A stretch of 58,305 bases of DNA, taken from contig CAUSWF010000008.1 in the NCBI GenBank assembly GCA_963535465.1, forward strand, positions 1 to 58,305, written 5' to 3'. The notes beneath the pieces were generated by a model. That model saw only the letters and a list, made by a program, of their open reading frames with translations. It had not been told where the DNA came from and did no database searches. The position numbers were made by a program, and so were the translations under genes. Positions 17,475-25,826 of the stretch are shown in pieces (position 1 is the stretch's first letter; the number at the start of each line of letters is the position of its first letter). The DNA comes from CAUSWF01 sp963535465. GTDB taxonomy: Bacteria; Bacillota_I; Bacilli_A; RF39; UBA660.

Positions 17475-18839
17475 TATTAATAATTCTTTTGGTTTTTGTT
17501 TTAATATCTTGTATGATGCGATTAATAGAGAAATTGTTAAAACTATTGTCATAAAGATAACTACGTATATAAATTCTTTTGAATTAATTACGATATCTAG
17601 TTTAGTTAATGTCTTATTAAATCCATCTATTTCAGCTCCACCTCCAACTGATGAAGATGTTGAGGCTTTTCCTATTTCTTTCGCTATATTGCCTGTTACT
17701 TTTGCTAGGATAGTATTACCTAACATTTTAGATGTATATATTGCTAAGAAATATGAACCTATATATGCTGGTATAGTTACTAATAGTAATTCTAATCCTA
17801 ATTGTCCTAATATTTTAGCTTTAGACATACCTATAGCCATTAGTACTGCTATTTCTTTTTTTCTTGCATTGATCCATAAGAATAGTAATAATGTTACTAC
17901 GATACCTGCAAAGAACATTGATCCTTCGAATAATTTATTAGCTATTCCATAAATTCCTGATATTGATTTTTGTAATGCTGGATAGTTAGATGAACTCTTA
18001 ATTAGATTATATGCATTCCAATCTATATCAAGTTTTGATAAATCTTTCATTACATCTTCAACTGTCTTATTTCCTTTTATGAAGAATGTGGCATCTAAAT
18101 ATACTGCTGTTTGTTCTGTTTTTCCATAAACTTTGGCTGCTGTTTCTAAATCTGTTATTAATGTGTTTTCGTATAATTCTTGTGGAGCAGATACTCCTCC
18201 TGTATTATGTCCATCAAATAGACCTTTTATTTCAACTTCTACTGTTTCGTTTGCGTGATCTTCATTATCAGCATCATAGATATTTGACTTAAGTTTTATC
18301 TTGTCTCCTACTTTTAAATTGTTTTTAGCTGCTAAATCTTTGTGCATTAATATTTTATTTTTGTCTGTTGCAACTAGATGACTTCCTTCTACTAATTTAT
18401 AAGCTCCACCAACAAACTTTGTTTCACGTGCTGAATCATTTACACCTGTTAGCATAACAGCTTTTTTAAATTGTTCTTCTCTTTCTGGAGAACGATTGCC
18501 TGTTGTTTCTTTAGTAGTTATTATATCTTGATCTACTAAATCAGCAACACTCCCAATTCTTTTTACATAGCTATCAATGTATCCTGATGATACTATTTTT
18601 TCTATGTCTTTTCCTTTGACATTTCCTCCACCTCTTGGTGTTCCTTGATTAACTCTTCTATTTATTTCCATTACAAAACTATTTGTTATAGTCCCAAAAG
18701 TTTTTTCAGCTGCAGTATCTGTTGCGCTTTTTATGGATACACTTATAAGACTTAGTGTAGTTACTAGTAATATTATAAGTAATAGAACTAGTGATTTAAT
18801 ACTTTTTCTAGTTACATAAGCAAATGCATTTTTTAACAT
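17463..18839 (-). CDS. ABC transporter permease, MacB/FtsX type
   Basis: A 458-aa permease with one N-terminal membrane helix (about 15-38), a large extracytoplasmic MacB-like domain and three C-terminal helices (about 296-320, 345-372, 428-450). The pattern MLKNAFAYVTRKSIKSLVLL at the start and the ARKKEIAVLMAIGMSKAKI cytoplasmic coupling loop are typical of FtsX-domain permeases. It is the last gene of an operon with an ATPase and a second permease. These transporters use ATP for mechanical work across the membrane rather than simple import; the substrate is unknown. Confidence 0.88.
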   Translation of the reverse strand: MLKNAFAYVTRKSIKSLVLLLIILLVTTLSLISVSIKSATDTAAEKTFGTITNSFVMEINRRVNQGTPRGGGNVKGKDIEKIVSSGYIDSYVKRIGSVADLVDQDIITTKETTGNRSPEREEQFKKAVMLTGVNDSARETKFVGGAYKLVEGSHLVATDKNKILMHKDLAAKNNLKVGDKIKLKSNIYDADNEDHANETVEVEIKGLFDGHNTGGVSAPQELYENTLITDLETAAKVYGKTEQTAVYLDATFFIKGNKTVEDVMKDLSKLDIDWNAYNLIKSSSNYPALQKSISGIYGIANKLFEGSMFFAGIVVTLLLFLWINARKKEIAVLMAIGMSKAKILGQLGLELLLVTIPAYIGSYFLAIYTSKMLGNTILAKVTGNIAKEIGKASTSSSVGGGAEIDGFNKTLTKLDIVINSKEFIYVVIFMTIVLTISLLIASYKILKQKPKELLIDTQ

Positions 18840-18848
18840 ATTTTCCTC

Positions 18849-19487
18849 CTACTTTTTAACATTTTTTAATTTTTTACAATTAAGTTCTAATACTATATCT
18901 GCTGCTTTAGATACTTCTTTACTATGTGTTACTACTATTACACATTTATTTCTTTTTTTAGCAAGTTCTTTTAATATATCTATTATTTCTCTTGCTGTTT
19001 TATCATCCAAGTTTCCAGTAGGTTCATCTGCTAAAATAACTGGTGCATCTGATACTAGAGCTCTTGCGATTGCGACACGTTGTTGTTGTCCCCCTGATAA
19101 TTTCATTACATTTCTATTTATTTGAGTTCTATTTAATCCTAGTTCTAGTAATACATCTTCACTAGCGTTTTTATTAACTAATCTTATATTTTCTAATGGT
19201 GATAAGTAATCTATAAGATTATAGTTTTGGAATACTAATGCGATATTATTTTTTCTATGATTACTATAGCCTTTTATTTCTATATTTTCTCCGTCAAATA
19301 ATATTTCTCCTTCTTCTACTCTATCAAGTCCAGCAAGTAATGATAATAATGTTGATTTACCTGCTCCTGATTTTCCAATTATTGCATAAAATATTCCTCT
19401 TTCAAATCCTTGATTTATATCTTTTATAACTTGTTCATTTGAATTTTCGTAACTATATGATACGTTTTTCATTTCTAATATTTTCAT
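18849..19487 (-). CDS. ABC transporter ATP-binding protein, LolD/MacB type
   Basis: A 212-aa nucleotide-binding subunit with Walker A GKSGAGKST (residues 38-46), a Q-loop (VFQNYNLIDYLSP), the signature LSGGQQQRVAIARAL and Walker B VILADEPTGNLD. It lies between two FtsX-type permeases with gaps of about nine bases, so the transporter is likely a heterodimeric permease with this ATPase. The sequence is complete with all catalytic motifs. Confidence 0.93.
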   Translation of the reverse strand: MKILEMKNVSYSYENSNEQVIKDINQGFERGIFYAIIGKSGAGKSTLLSLLAGLDRVEEGEILFDGENIEIKGYSNHRKNNIALVFQNYNLIDYLSPLENIRLVNKNASEDVLLELGLNRTQINRNVMKLSGGQQQRVAIARALVSDAPVILADEPTGNLDDKTAREIIDILKELAKKRNKCVIVVTHSKEVSKAADIVLELNCKKLKNVKK

Positions 19488-19495
19488 ATTTTCTC

Positions 19496-20737
19496 CTAAC
19501 TAATTTTTGATAATATTTCTTTTGGTTTTTTTATTAAAATCATAGATGATGCGAATAATACTGATAATAAGATTACTAATATAAGTATTAAGTATGATTC
19601 TATAAATACTAATATATTAGTAGATATACTTGTTGGTAGTATATTGCCTGATGCTACAGTTTCAGTTGCTACTACCTTACTTATTGCTTCATTTACAACT
19701 AAATTTCCTAATAATAATGATATTATTGCTGCTGGTGCTGAAATCATTACTAATTCTAAAATAAACTGTGTAATTATTTCTAGTTTAGTTATTCCAATTG
19801 ATAATAACACTCCAATTTCATATATTCTTTCTCTTAACCATAATATTAGAATAAGTGATAATACTACTATTCCTCCTATTATTATTAAATAAGACATTAT
19901 TTTTATAATATATTTTACTGATGAAATTGACTCAAGAGTTTCTTTATAGGCATTATTATCTGTTTCTATATTGAAATCATTATTTACATCTATTTGTTCT
20001 ATCTTTTTAGATAGTTCTTTTATTTTATCTTTGTCTTTTGCTACTACAGTTAACTTAGTAACTGTATCAGTTTTTAAATCTTTAGCAACTGAATTATAAT
20101 CTGTAAATATAGAGTTTTCACTAAAATCTGAAGACAGTCCTGTATATTTTTCTTGTTTCTTACCATTAAATATTCCTACTATTTCATACTCTATTTCTTT
20201 ATCTTGATCTATGGATTTTATTTTTATCTTATCTTTTAATTTTAGATTATTTATTTTAGCAAGTTCTTCATGTATTAATACTTTATTTCTATCAGTTTTT
20301 TTTATCATCTTACCTTCTTTTATAGTAAATATTCCACTATTAAAAAGGATTGTCTTTTCTACATCATTAGTAGATAATACATTAAGTACATTTTTATATT
20401 CATCAGGTATATCATCTCTTTGTATTGCTTGATTAGTTTCTACTACTTTTAAATCTTTTAGTTTACCAATATATTCGTATTCTGATATTATTTCTTTTAC
20501 TTCTTTTAAACTATTTAATTTTTCTAAATCTTTTTTATTAAAATATCCATTATTCCCTTTTCTAGTTATGTATATTTTTGATGTTGAATTTTCGTACAAT
20601 GTTTTTTCTAAATTGTCACTTTGTTTCAATATGCTTGTACATGCATATAAAAAAGTTAAAACAACTGCTAATATTATTAGTACTATTCTTGTTCTGCTTT
20701 TTTTTCTTGAAACATAAGCTATGGCATTTTTTACCAT
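19496..20737 (-). CDS. ABC transporter permease, MacB/FtsX type (second)
   Basis: A 413-aa paralogue of the downstream permease with the same layout: VKNAIAYVSRKKSRTRIVL start, one N-terminal helix, an extracytoplasmic domain and three C-terminal helices, with the coupling loop LRERIYEIGVLLSIGITKLEI. It is the first gene of the transporter operon and is separated by about 150 bases and a terminator from the WXG100-like operon upstream. A functional link between the two is possible only by neighbourhood. Confidence 0.87.
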   Translation of the reverse strand: MVKNAIAYVSRKKSRTRIVLIILAVVLTFLYACTSILKQSDNLEKTLYENSTSKIYITRKGNNGYFNKKDLEKLNSLKEVKEIISEYEYIGKLKDLKVVETNQAIQRDDIPDEYKNVLNVLSTNDVEKTILFNSGIFTIKEGKMIKKTDRNKVLIHEELAKINNLKLKDKIKIKSIDQDKEIEYEIVGIFNGKKQEKYTGLSSDFSENSIFTDYNSVAKDLKTDTVTKLTVVAKDKDKIKELSKKIEQIDVNNDFNIETDNNAYKETLESISSVKYIIKIMSYLIIIGGIVVLSLILILWLRERIYEIGVLLSIGITKLEIITQFILELVMISAPAAIISLLLGNLVVNEAISKVVATETVASGNILPTSISTNILVFIESYLILILVILLSVLFASSMILIKKPKEILSKIS

Positions 20738-20861
20738 TACTACACCTCTTTCTAATAAATTAAATTTTTATATAAATAATATATCACTCCTTCTAAAGCT
20801 TATTTAATACTCTTTTCATTTATCAAATCTATTTTATAAGCCTTATATGAAAAGTGTGTGA

Positions 20862-20891
20862 AAAAAAATAAAAAAGGAGAAAAATCTCCTT
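20862..20891 (-). terminator. Terminator of the WXG100-like operon
   Basis: AAGGAGA and TCTCCTT (20874-20891) pair around four A, followed on the minus strand by a long T-rich tract. It closes the operon starting at 23379. Confidence 0.7.
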
Positions 20892-22146
20892 AATTTGTCT
20901 TTCTTGCAGAATATTTTTCTACTGGCTTGTCACTATTATCAAAATCTAAATACTCTTCTTTGTTATTTGTTTCATCATTATAATCCACTTCATAATCTTC
21001 TGTATTTTCATCTTCATAGTCATCGTCATAATTATCTTCATCACTATCATTGTCTAATCTTGATAAATATACTTTAGTACCAGCTGCGGCTCCTCCACCT
21101 AGAGCAAGTCCTCCCATTATTGGTACTACTAAATTAGTTCCTTCTCTTACTTCTTTTACAGGTGTTCCTGGCTTTCTTATAATAGGAGTTCCTTGTACAT
21201 GAGTAGTTGGTTTTTCTATTTCTGGTAGTTTTTCTATTCCTTTTTCTGGGATAGGAGATGGTTTAGTATCTCCTCCTGCGACATTCTTATTATCAAATAC
21301 ATTATTGTAATTATTATTACTACTTGATTTTATATTTTGATTATTATTATTTTGATTAGTAGATGGTTTTACTACAAATGTCTTTGTATTATTAGGTTTT
21401 ACTTCCTCTACTTTATTATTTGGTTTTATTTCTTCAACTTTATTAGGTTTTTCGAAAATATTCTTATTGTTATTTTCTTTTTCTACTTCTTTAGGAGTAG
21501 TATTCTCTTTTTTATTGGGTTCTACCTTTTCTAATTGAGGTTTTTCTGGTTTGTTTTCTTCAACTGGTTTTGTATTTTCTGAAGTAGTTTGATTATTTGT
21601 TGTATTGAAATTGTTATTTGGAACATTATTGTTCTGATTATTATTATTTATAATTGTATCATCTTCATGTATGTCATCAGGTATTGGGTTAGCTGGTGTT
21701 GGAGTAAATATAACATCTTTCATGATTTTTTTTATGATTTCTTTATTATCAAATGTTCCTTTTGTATATGCTGATTGTTCTTTTGCTAATTTTTCATTAG
21801 TTTCTAATTTAGAAATAGTTTCTTTACTTAAATTAAATTTTACTTCACCTTGAGGATTTTTACTGTAATTATTAGCTTCCATTAAAAATGCTTCTTTTTT
21901 ATATTTCATTTTATTAGATTCTTTAACTAAATCATCTGCATATATTTCAAGTAAATTGCATAATAAATCCGGAGTATTTATACATGCATCTCTTAAGAGT
22001 TTATTATTATTTAAAATACTCCTGAATTCATATATTTCATTTTGCAATTCTTTTGATTTTAATATTAGAACATCTGATTTTTCTATTGATGTAGCTAACT
22101 TATCAGGGCTTACAAATAGTTCTGCATAACTGTAATTATTATCCAT
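20890..22146 (-). CDS. Large Asn/Pro-rich protein with one membrane segment, WXG100 operon
   Basis: A 418-aa protein with a helical N-terminal domain (about 1-115), a long disordered linker rich in N, P, K, E and T (about 150-330), one glycine-rich hydrophobic segment (about 345-363, VPIMGGLALGGGAAAG) and a very acidic tail. It is the last gene of the operon that starts with two WXG100-like genes. The N-terminal helices could pair with the small proteins, like LXG/EspB-type substrates, or the protein could be an anchor of a secretion machine. I recognise no named family. Confidence 0.6.
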   Translation of the reverse strand: MDNNYSYAELFVSPDKLATSIEKSDVLILKSKELQNEIYEFRSILNNNKLLRDACINTPDLLCNLLEIYADDLVKESNKMKYKKEAFLMEANNYSKNPQGEVKFNLSKETISKLETNEKLAKEQSAYTKGTFDNKEIIKKIMKDVIFTPTPANPIPDDIHEDDTIINNNNQNNNVPNNNFNTTNNQTTSENTKPVEENKPEKPQLEKVEPNKKENTTPKEVEKENNNKNIFEKPNKVEEIKPNNKVEEVKPNNTKTFVVKPSTNQNNNNQNIKSSSNNNYNNVFDNKNVAGGDTKPSPIPEKGIEKLPEIEKPTTHVQGTPIIRKPGTPVKEVREGTNLVVPIMGGLALGGGAAAGTKVYLSRLDNDSDEDNYDDDYEDENTEDYEVDYNDETNNKEEYLDFDNSDKPVEKYSARKTN

Positions 22147-22155
22147 TTTATCACC

Positions 22156-22731
22156 CTACCTTATACTTCTTTTAGCATTTATATATAGTCTATATGCATT
22201 TTTTAAATCTGTCATATCGTTTGTAAATTCATTATTAAACTGATTTTGTTTTTTATTAGTTTGAATAGTAACGTCTCTTATTATGTCTTCTACAGCATTA
22301 TTCATAAGAAATCTATCACCTATTTTATCTTTTATATTTTTTAATTGTTCTTCTATTTTATCAGTGAATTGATTGTAAAAGTTTGCGTTTGGTACTGCTC
22401 CTAGTGCACCTAGGGTTACTCTAGCATATCGTATTGTATCTCTTGTAACAGATGCTTCTTGTTTTGCTTTTTCTACTATTCCTATAGTTCCTCTTAAATT
22501 TTCCATAGCTTGAACTACACTATTTATGTATGGCTCTATTTCATATTCTTTATATGCAGACTTGGCAGCATAATCATGCATATCACAACTATCAGCTAAT
22601 GGAGATAAAAAACTAGCATTTGATCTAACTATTGGTTTTATGTATACTGTATGAAATGGATACATAGATTTACATTTTCTTTGTAATCTACGATAGTTAT
22701 TTTCTAAGGCAATTATTCTTTCTTCAGTCAT
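22156..22731 (-). CDS. Helical unknown protein of the WXG100 operon
   Basis: A 191-aa, almost wholly helical protein without signal peptide or membrane segment. It has a conserved-looking N-terminal half (YPFHTVYIKPIVRSNASFLS) and a C-terminal coiled region. It lies ten bases before the 418-aa gene and 79 bases after the second small WXG100-like gene, behind two hairpins. No known domain is recognisable. Its place suggests a chaperone, partner or substrate of the small proteins; this is inference. Confidence 0.55.
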   Translation of the reverse strand: MTEERIIALENNYRRLQRKCKSMYPFHTVYIKPIVRSNASFLSPLADSCDMHDYAAKSAYKEYEIEPYINSVVQAMENLRGTIGIVEKAKQEASVTRDTIRYARVTLGALGAVPNANFYNQFTDKIEEQLKNIKDKIGDRFLMNNAVEDIIRDVTIQTNKKQNQFNNEFTNDMTDLKNAYRLYINAKRSIR

Positions 22732-22744
22732 ATTATCCTCCTTA

Positions 22745-22807
22745 TGTATAAGAAATAGAATAGTAATTTCTATTCCATTTCTTATACATTGTACTTTTGT
22801 ACAATGT
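22745..22807 (-). repeat. Two adjacent overlapping inverted repeats inside the WXG100-like operon
   Basis: One stem of 19 bp with a single G-U/mismatch position pairs 22745-22763 with 22770-22788 around a six-base loop. A second perfect 9-bp stem pairs 22786-22794 with 22799-22807. They share three bases, so they compete or stack. Neither is followed by a strong T run on the minus strand. They lie between the small-protein genes and the larger downstream genes and could be an RNA processing or stabilising site. Confidence 0.65.
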
Positions 22808-22809
22808 TA

Positions 22810-23085
22810 TTATTTTTCTTGGCTATATGCTAGAGCTTGTTCTACTGCTAAACGTAAGTTTACAGCTGATGCATGCATATCTTGCATTGTTGCTGGGATT
22901 GATTCGTTGTAATACTTTTCCCAATCACTTCTTACTCTATCTGACCACTCTGTATTTATTCCTGCTGGAATATTTTTCTTTATAGCATCATTTAATGTTG
23001 CCATATTTTCAGTTATTTGTTCAATTATGTGATCTATTTGTCTTGCATCTTCTGTTGCTGCTCCTGGTCTTATTTGTATATTCAT
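22810..23085 (-). CDS. WXG100-like small secreted-type protein
   Basis: A 91-aa protein that fits a helix-turn-helix hairpin of the WXG100/ESAT-6 superfamily: a first helix up to about residue 38, a turn with W47 (EWSDRV, so WxD instead of WxG), and a second amphipathic helix. It lacks a signal peptide. No clear YxxxD/E export tail is present. It follows another small gene of the same architecture, as expected for a heterodimeric pair. The superfamily call rests on size, hairpin, central tryptophan and pairing. Confidence 0.6.
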   Translation of the reverse strand: MNIQIRPGAATEDARQIDHIIEQITENMATLNDAIKKNIPAGINTEWSDRVRSDWEKYYNESIPATMQDMHASAVNLRLAVEQALAYSQEK

Positions 23086-23094
23086 ATTTACCTC

Positions 23095-23379
23095 CTATTT
23101 CATTGTTGCGTTTAATGTGTCCATCATATTTGCAAACTTAGTCTTTTGGGCACCTGTATATTCTTCTGCATCTTCTATTGTTCTAGTTAGTGCATTAAAT
23201 ATATCTTGCTTTTCTTGGAATTTTGCTAATAACTGATCAGCAGCATTTCCACGTATATCGCCACGAGTTATTTCTTCTATTAAAGCAGTCAATCTTGCTA
23301 GATTTGCTTTGTAATCTTCTCCGGCTGTTTCTAAAGCATTTTTTAAATCTTGTAATGCTTCCTCATGTACTTCTATCAT
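23095..23379 (-). CDS. WXG100-like small protein, first gene of operon
   Basis: A 94-aa helical hairpin protein. The turn region GDIRGNAADQLLAKF matches the WXG100 consensus around WxGxAAxxFxxKF except that the tryptophan is isoleucine. It has no signal peptide and is the first gene after a near-consensus promoter, so it should be strongly expressed. With the next gene it would form an ESAT-6/CFP-10-like pair. No EssC/YukB ATPase is encoded in this window. Confidence 0.65.
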   Translation of the reverse strand: MIEVHEEALQDLKNALETAGEDYKANLARLTALIEEITRGDIRGNAADQLLAKFQEKQDIFNALTRTIEDAEEYTGAQKTKFANMMDTLNATMK

Positions 23380-23420
23380 AATACCTCCCTAATATAAGAA
23401 TCTTTATTCTTATTAATTCA

Positions 23421-23449
23421 ATTATATAATTTACTTTATTATTTATCAA
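23421..23449 (-). promoter_or_regulatory. Strong SigA promoter of the WXG100-like operon
   Basis: On the minus strand TTGATA (23444-23449), a 17-base spacer and TATAAT (23421-23426) form a near-consensus promoter about 42 bases before the first ATG. Confidence 0.7.
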
Positions 23450-23473
23450 TCAATTATTCTTTTATTTACACAA

Positions 23474-23497
23474 CAAAAAAACTGCCGTATGGCAGTT
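23474..23497 (-). terminator. Terminator of tRNA-Ala
   Basis: ACTGCC-GTAT-GGCAGT forms a tight stem followed by seven T on the minus strand, eleven bases after the tRNA 3' end. Confidence 0.8.
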
Positions 23498-23507
23498 ACT
23501 TACTTAT

Positions 23508-23583
23508 TGGTGGAGCGTAGGAGGATCGAACTCCTGACCTCCTGCGTGCAAGGCAGGCGCTCTCCCAGCTGAGCTAACACCCC
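23508..23583 (-). tRNA. tRNA-Ala (anticodon TGC)
   Basis: A 76-base cloverleaf with CCA encoded. The 5' end reads GGGGTGTTAGCTC, the anticodon loop TTGCACG gives TGC, and the T-loop is GTTCGATCC. It has its own promoter and terminator. Confidence 0.96.
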
Positions 23584-23615
23584 AATAAACACACATTTAT
23601 CTCAAATGCATATTT

Positions 23616-23645
23616 ATTGTAGCATAGTAGTTTTTTATTTGTCAA
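23616..23645 (-). promoter_or_regulatory. Promoter of tRNA-Ala
   Basis: TTGACA (23640-23645), an 18-base spacer and TACAAT (23616-23621) with a TG extension lie on the minus strand. The -35 box is embedded in the last codons of radC. Confidence 0.7.
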
Positions 23646-24327
23646 TGGTTATTTTTTGTTTTTGATAAAAGCTATAAAAATTATTATTTCCTACTATTAT
23701 ATGGTCTAATACTGGTATTCCTTGTATTTTACCTATCTCTATTAATTTGTTTGTTAATTCTTTGTCTTCAGATGATGGTGTTGTATCATTTGAGGGATGA
23801 TTATGCATAACTACGATACTATAAGCACTTAGTCTGTATGCTTCTTTAAATATTTCTCTTGGATGAACTTTTGCAGCGTTTATCGTACCTATAAATAATA
23901 ATTTATAATTTATAAGCTCTTGTTTACTATTAAAATATAATGCATAGAAATATTCTTGATTTAAATTATTAAATAAATACTTAGTCTTTTTAAATATTAA
24001 TTCAGGGGTATCTAGTTTATCTTTTATTTCTAATCTTTCTAAGTATATTCTTTTAGATAATTCTACTATTGCTACAAGTTTTATAGCTTTAACTTCTCCT
24101 ATTCCTTCTATTTCTTTTAATTCTTTTATAGTTACTTCTTTTAATTCTTTTAATTTATATTTATTTAATATATCAATAGATACCTCTTCTACATTTTTAT
24201 TCTTTGTACCTGTTCCTATTACTATAGATAATAATTCTCTATCGCTTAGATTATTAGGTCCTGCTTTTTTTAATCTTTCTCTTGGTCTTTCTTCTATTGG
24301 TATATTTTTCATATTATATTTTTTCAT
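23635..24327 (-). CDS. radC: RadC-family JAB/MPN protein
   Basis: A 230-aa protein with an N-terminal helix-hairpin-helix (ELKEIEGIGEVKAIKLVA) and a C-terminal JAMM/MPN domain with the metal motif HNHPS...SSED. Despite the name, the cellular role of RadC is unsettled; a DNA-repair label is historical. The length is typical. Its ribosome site GAGGTGG is contained in a hairpin at 24334-24367. Confidence 0.93.
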   Translation of the reverse strand: MKKYNMKNIPIEERPRERLKKAGPNNLSDRELLSIVIGTGTKNKNVEEVSIDILNKYKLKELKEVTIKELKEIEGIGEVKAIKLVAIVELSKRIYLERLEIKDKLDTPELIFKKTKYLFNNLNQEYFYALYFNSKQELINYKLLFIGTINAAKVHPREIFKEAYRLSAYSIVVMHNHPSNDTTPSSEDKELTNKLIEIGKIQGIPVLDHIIVGNNNFYSFYQKQKITIDK

Positions 24328-24333
24328 AATAAA

Positions 24334-24367
24334 ACCACCTCTATTATATTATTCTTATAGAAGTGGT
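24334..24367 (-). promoter_or_regulatory. Hairpin that ends the upstream operon and covers the radC ribosome site
   Basis: In the minus-strand RNA 24357-24367 pairs with 24334-24344 over 11 bp including one G-U, with a 12-base loop and a short TTTTATT tail. The 3' arm includes the GAGGTGG ribosome site of radC. It may terminate the gpmA-HD operon or repress radC translation on readthrough transcripts. Confidence 0.5.
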
Positions 24368-24370
24368 AAA

Positions 24371-24850
24371 TTACTTAACTTTTTTGTATTTTCTTATAAA
24401 AATTTCTACTGTTTCATATGATGCGCTTAATTTATCTGCTGCTGTTACTATCCAAGATTCTTTATATCTTGGTGGTACTGGTGTAAGTGGAAACATGTGT
24501 CTTTTTATAATATCTCTTTCTATATTATTAAGTAAAAATTCTTTTTCAGCATTACGACATGCTACATAAGGATGTGTAAATCCATGTAGTCTATGGCTTT
24601 TATCTGGAATATGCCAGTCATATAGGAAGAAATCATGTAATAGCGCTCCTCTTACAAGAGATCTCATATTAACTTTAGCATTTGTCTTTATAGCAATTTT
24701 TACTGCTGTTGTAGCAACTTTTATACAATGTTCATATACACTTGTTGTACCATGTTGATAGAAATTTTTTTGTTGTAAATATTTTTCATTATTAATAATG
24801 TCTTTTCCGTATTCTAAGACTATTTTAAAATAATCGCTTTTCTTTAGCAT
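24371..24850 (-). CDS. HD-domain phosphohydrolase-like protein
   Basis: A 159-aa protein with an HD metal-dependent phosphohydrolase pattern: H41 in YEHCIKVA, H72-D73 in LLHDFF, histidines in the HGFTHP and KRHMFP segments, and D139 in AADK. Such small stand-alone HD proteins are often annotated as predicted phosphohydrolases and are common in gut Bacillota; the substrate is unknown. It lies ten bases after a Clp-like ATPase gene, so the two are likely co-expressed. Confidence 0.8.
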   Translation of the reverse strand: MLKKSDYFKIVLEYGKDIINNEKYLQQKNFYQHGTTSVYEHCIKVATTAVKIAIKTNAKVNMRSLVRGALLHDFFLYDWHIPDKSHRLHGFTHPYVACRNAEKEFLLNNIERDIIKRHMFPLTPVPPRYKESWIVTAADKLSASYETVEIFIRKYKKVK

Positions 24851-24860
24851 ATATTCCTTT

Positions 24861-25802
24861 CTATTCTTGGTCTAACTTTTCATATACAATTCTTTTTGCT
24901 TTTGTTACTTCTAGTTGTTCTGCAAAAATCTTGTCAAAATCTGGTATAGATTTTTTTATTACGTCTTGATATATATTTTTACTATTTAGTATAGCTTGTC
25001 TGAAATCTTTTACAGTTACTTCTTTTCTATTATCGTATGATGCGATTGCGAAAGCTTGTTGTACTAGTGTTAAAGATACATCAGGATAGCGTGATCCTAT
25101 TTCATAAATTCTTTTATATTCAGATGTTATATCTGTAATAAACTCCATCATTTGACGTTTTACATATGTAGTATAGTTCATCATAACGCCAGTTCTTTTT
25201 TCTATTTTTGGTAGTGTTCCCATAAGAATTTGAATATTTTCATCTCTTGTAGGTTCAGATACTGCTATTTTTTGAAAACGTCTTACGAAAGCTTTATCTC
25301 TTAATATATATCTTTCATATTCTTCATCAGTAGTTGCTCCTATTACTTTTATATCTCCTCTATCTAGAGCTGGTTTAAAAGTATTAGCGAAATCTAGTGG
25401 TGTATCTTTATTGCCCATTAATGTATGTATTTCATCTATAAATAGTATTAAATTACTTTTTTCTTTTAGTTCATCTATTAATGTTTGAACTTTTGCTTCA
25501 CCTGTTTTTGGGTCTGTTCCTAAAAGTTGTGATGTTGCGATTTTATATACTTGATAGTTTCTTAATACGTCTGGTACTAATTTCTTTTGAATTCTATAAG
25601 CTAATCCTTCTACTGTAGATGTTTTACCTACTCCAGGTTTACCTGTTAATATTGCAGATTTATCTGGTGTTATTAAAGTTAATATTAATCCTTTAATTTG
25701 TTCATCTCTTCCAATAGCTGGATTTGTTATATATTCTTTTGTACTTAAATTTTCTCCATAAGTATTTAAGATACTCATTCTTTTTTCTCTTATGTCTTCC
25801 AT
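24861..25802 (-). CDS. Single-domain AAA+ ATPase related to the Clp D1 domain
   Basis: A 313-aa ATPase with Walker A GKPGVGKTS (54-62), Walker B LFIDEIHTLMG (about 119-129), sensor and arginine-finger regions (GATTDEEYERYILRDKAFVRRFQ). This matches the D1 ring domain of ClpA/ClpB/ClpC, but the Clp-N domain, the D2 domain and a ClpP-binding loop are missing. It is therefore a stand-alone D1-type unfoldase or remodeller. It neighbours an HD protein and lies 1.5 kb from the WXG100-like operon. Confidence 0.85.
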   Translation of the reverse strand: MEDIREKRMSILNTYGENLSTKEYITNPAIGRDEQIKGLILTLITPDKSAILTGKPGVGKTSTVEGLAYRIQKKLVPDVLRNYQVYKIATSQLLGTDPKTGEAKVQTLIDELKEKSNLILFIDEIHTLMGNKDTPLDFANTFKPALDRGDIKVIGATTDEEYERYILRDKAFVRRFQKIAVSEPTRDENIQILMGTLPKIEKRTGVMMNYTTYVKRQMMEFITDITSEYKRIYEIGSRYPDVSLTLVQQAFAIASYDNRKEVTVKDFRQAILNSKNIYQDVIKKSIPDFDKIFAEQLEVTKAKRIVYEKLDQE

Positions 25803-25826
25803 AAAATCACCTACTACATTATAACA

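Noticed and set aside
23421..23480. AT-rich region as a replication origin
   Set aside because: No DnaA boxes or dnaA/dnaN genes are near, and a promoter explains it.
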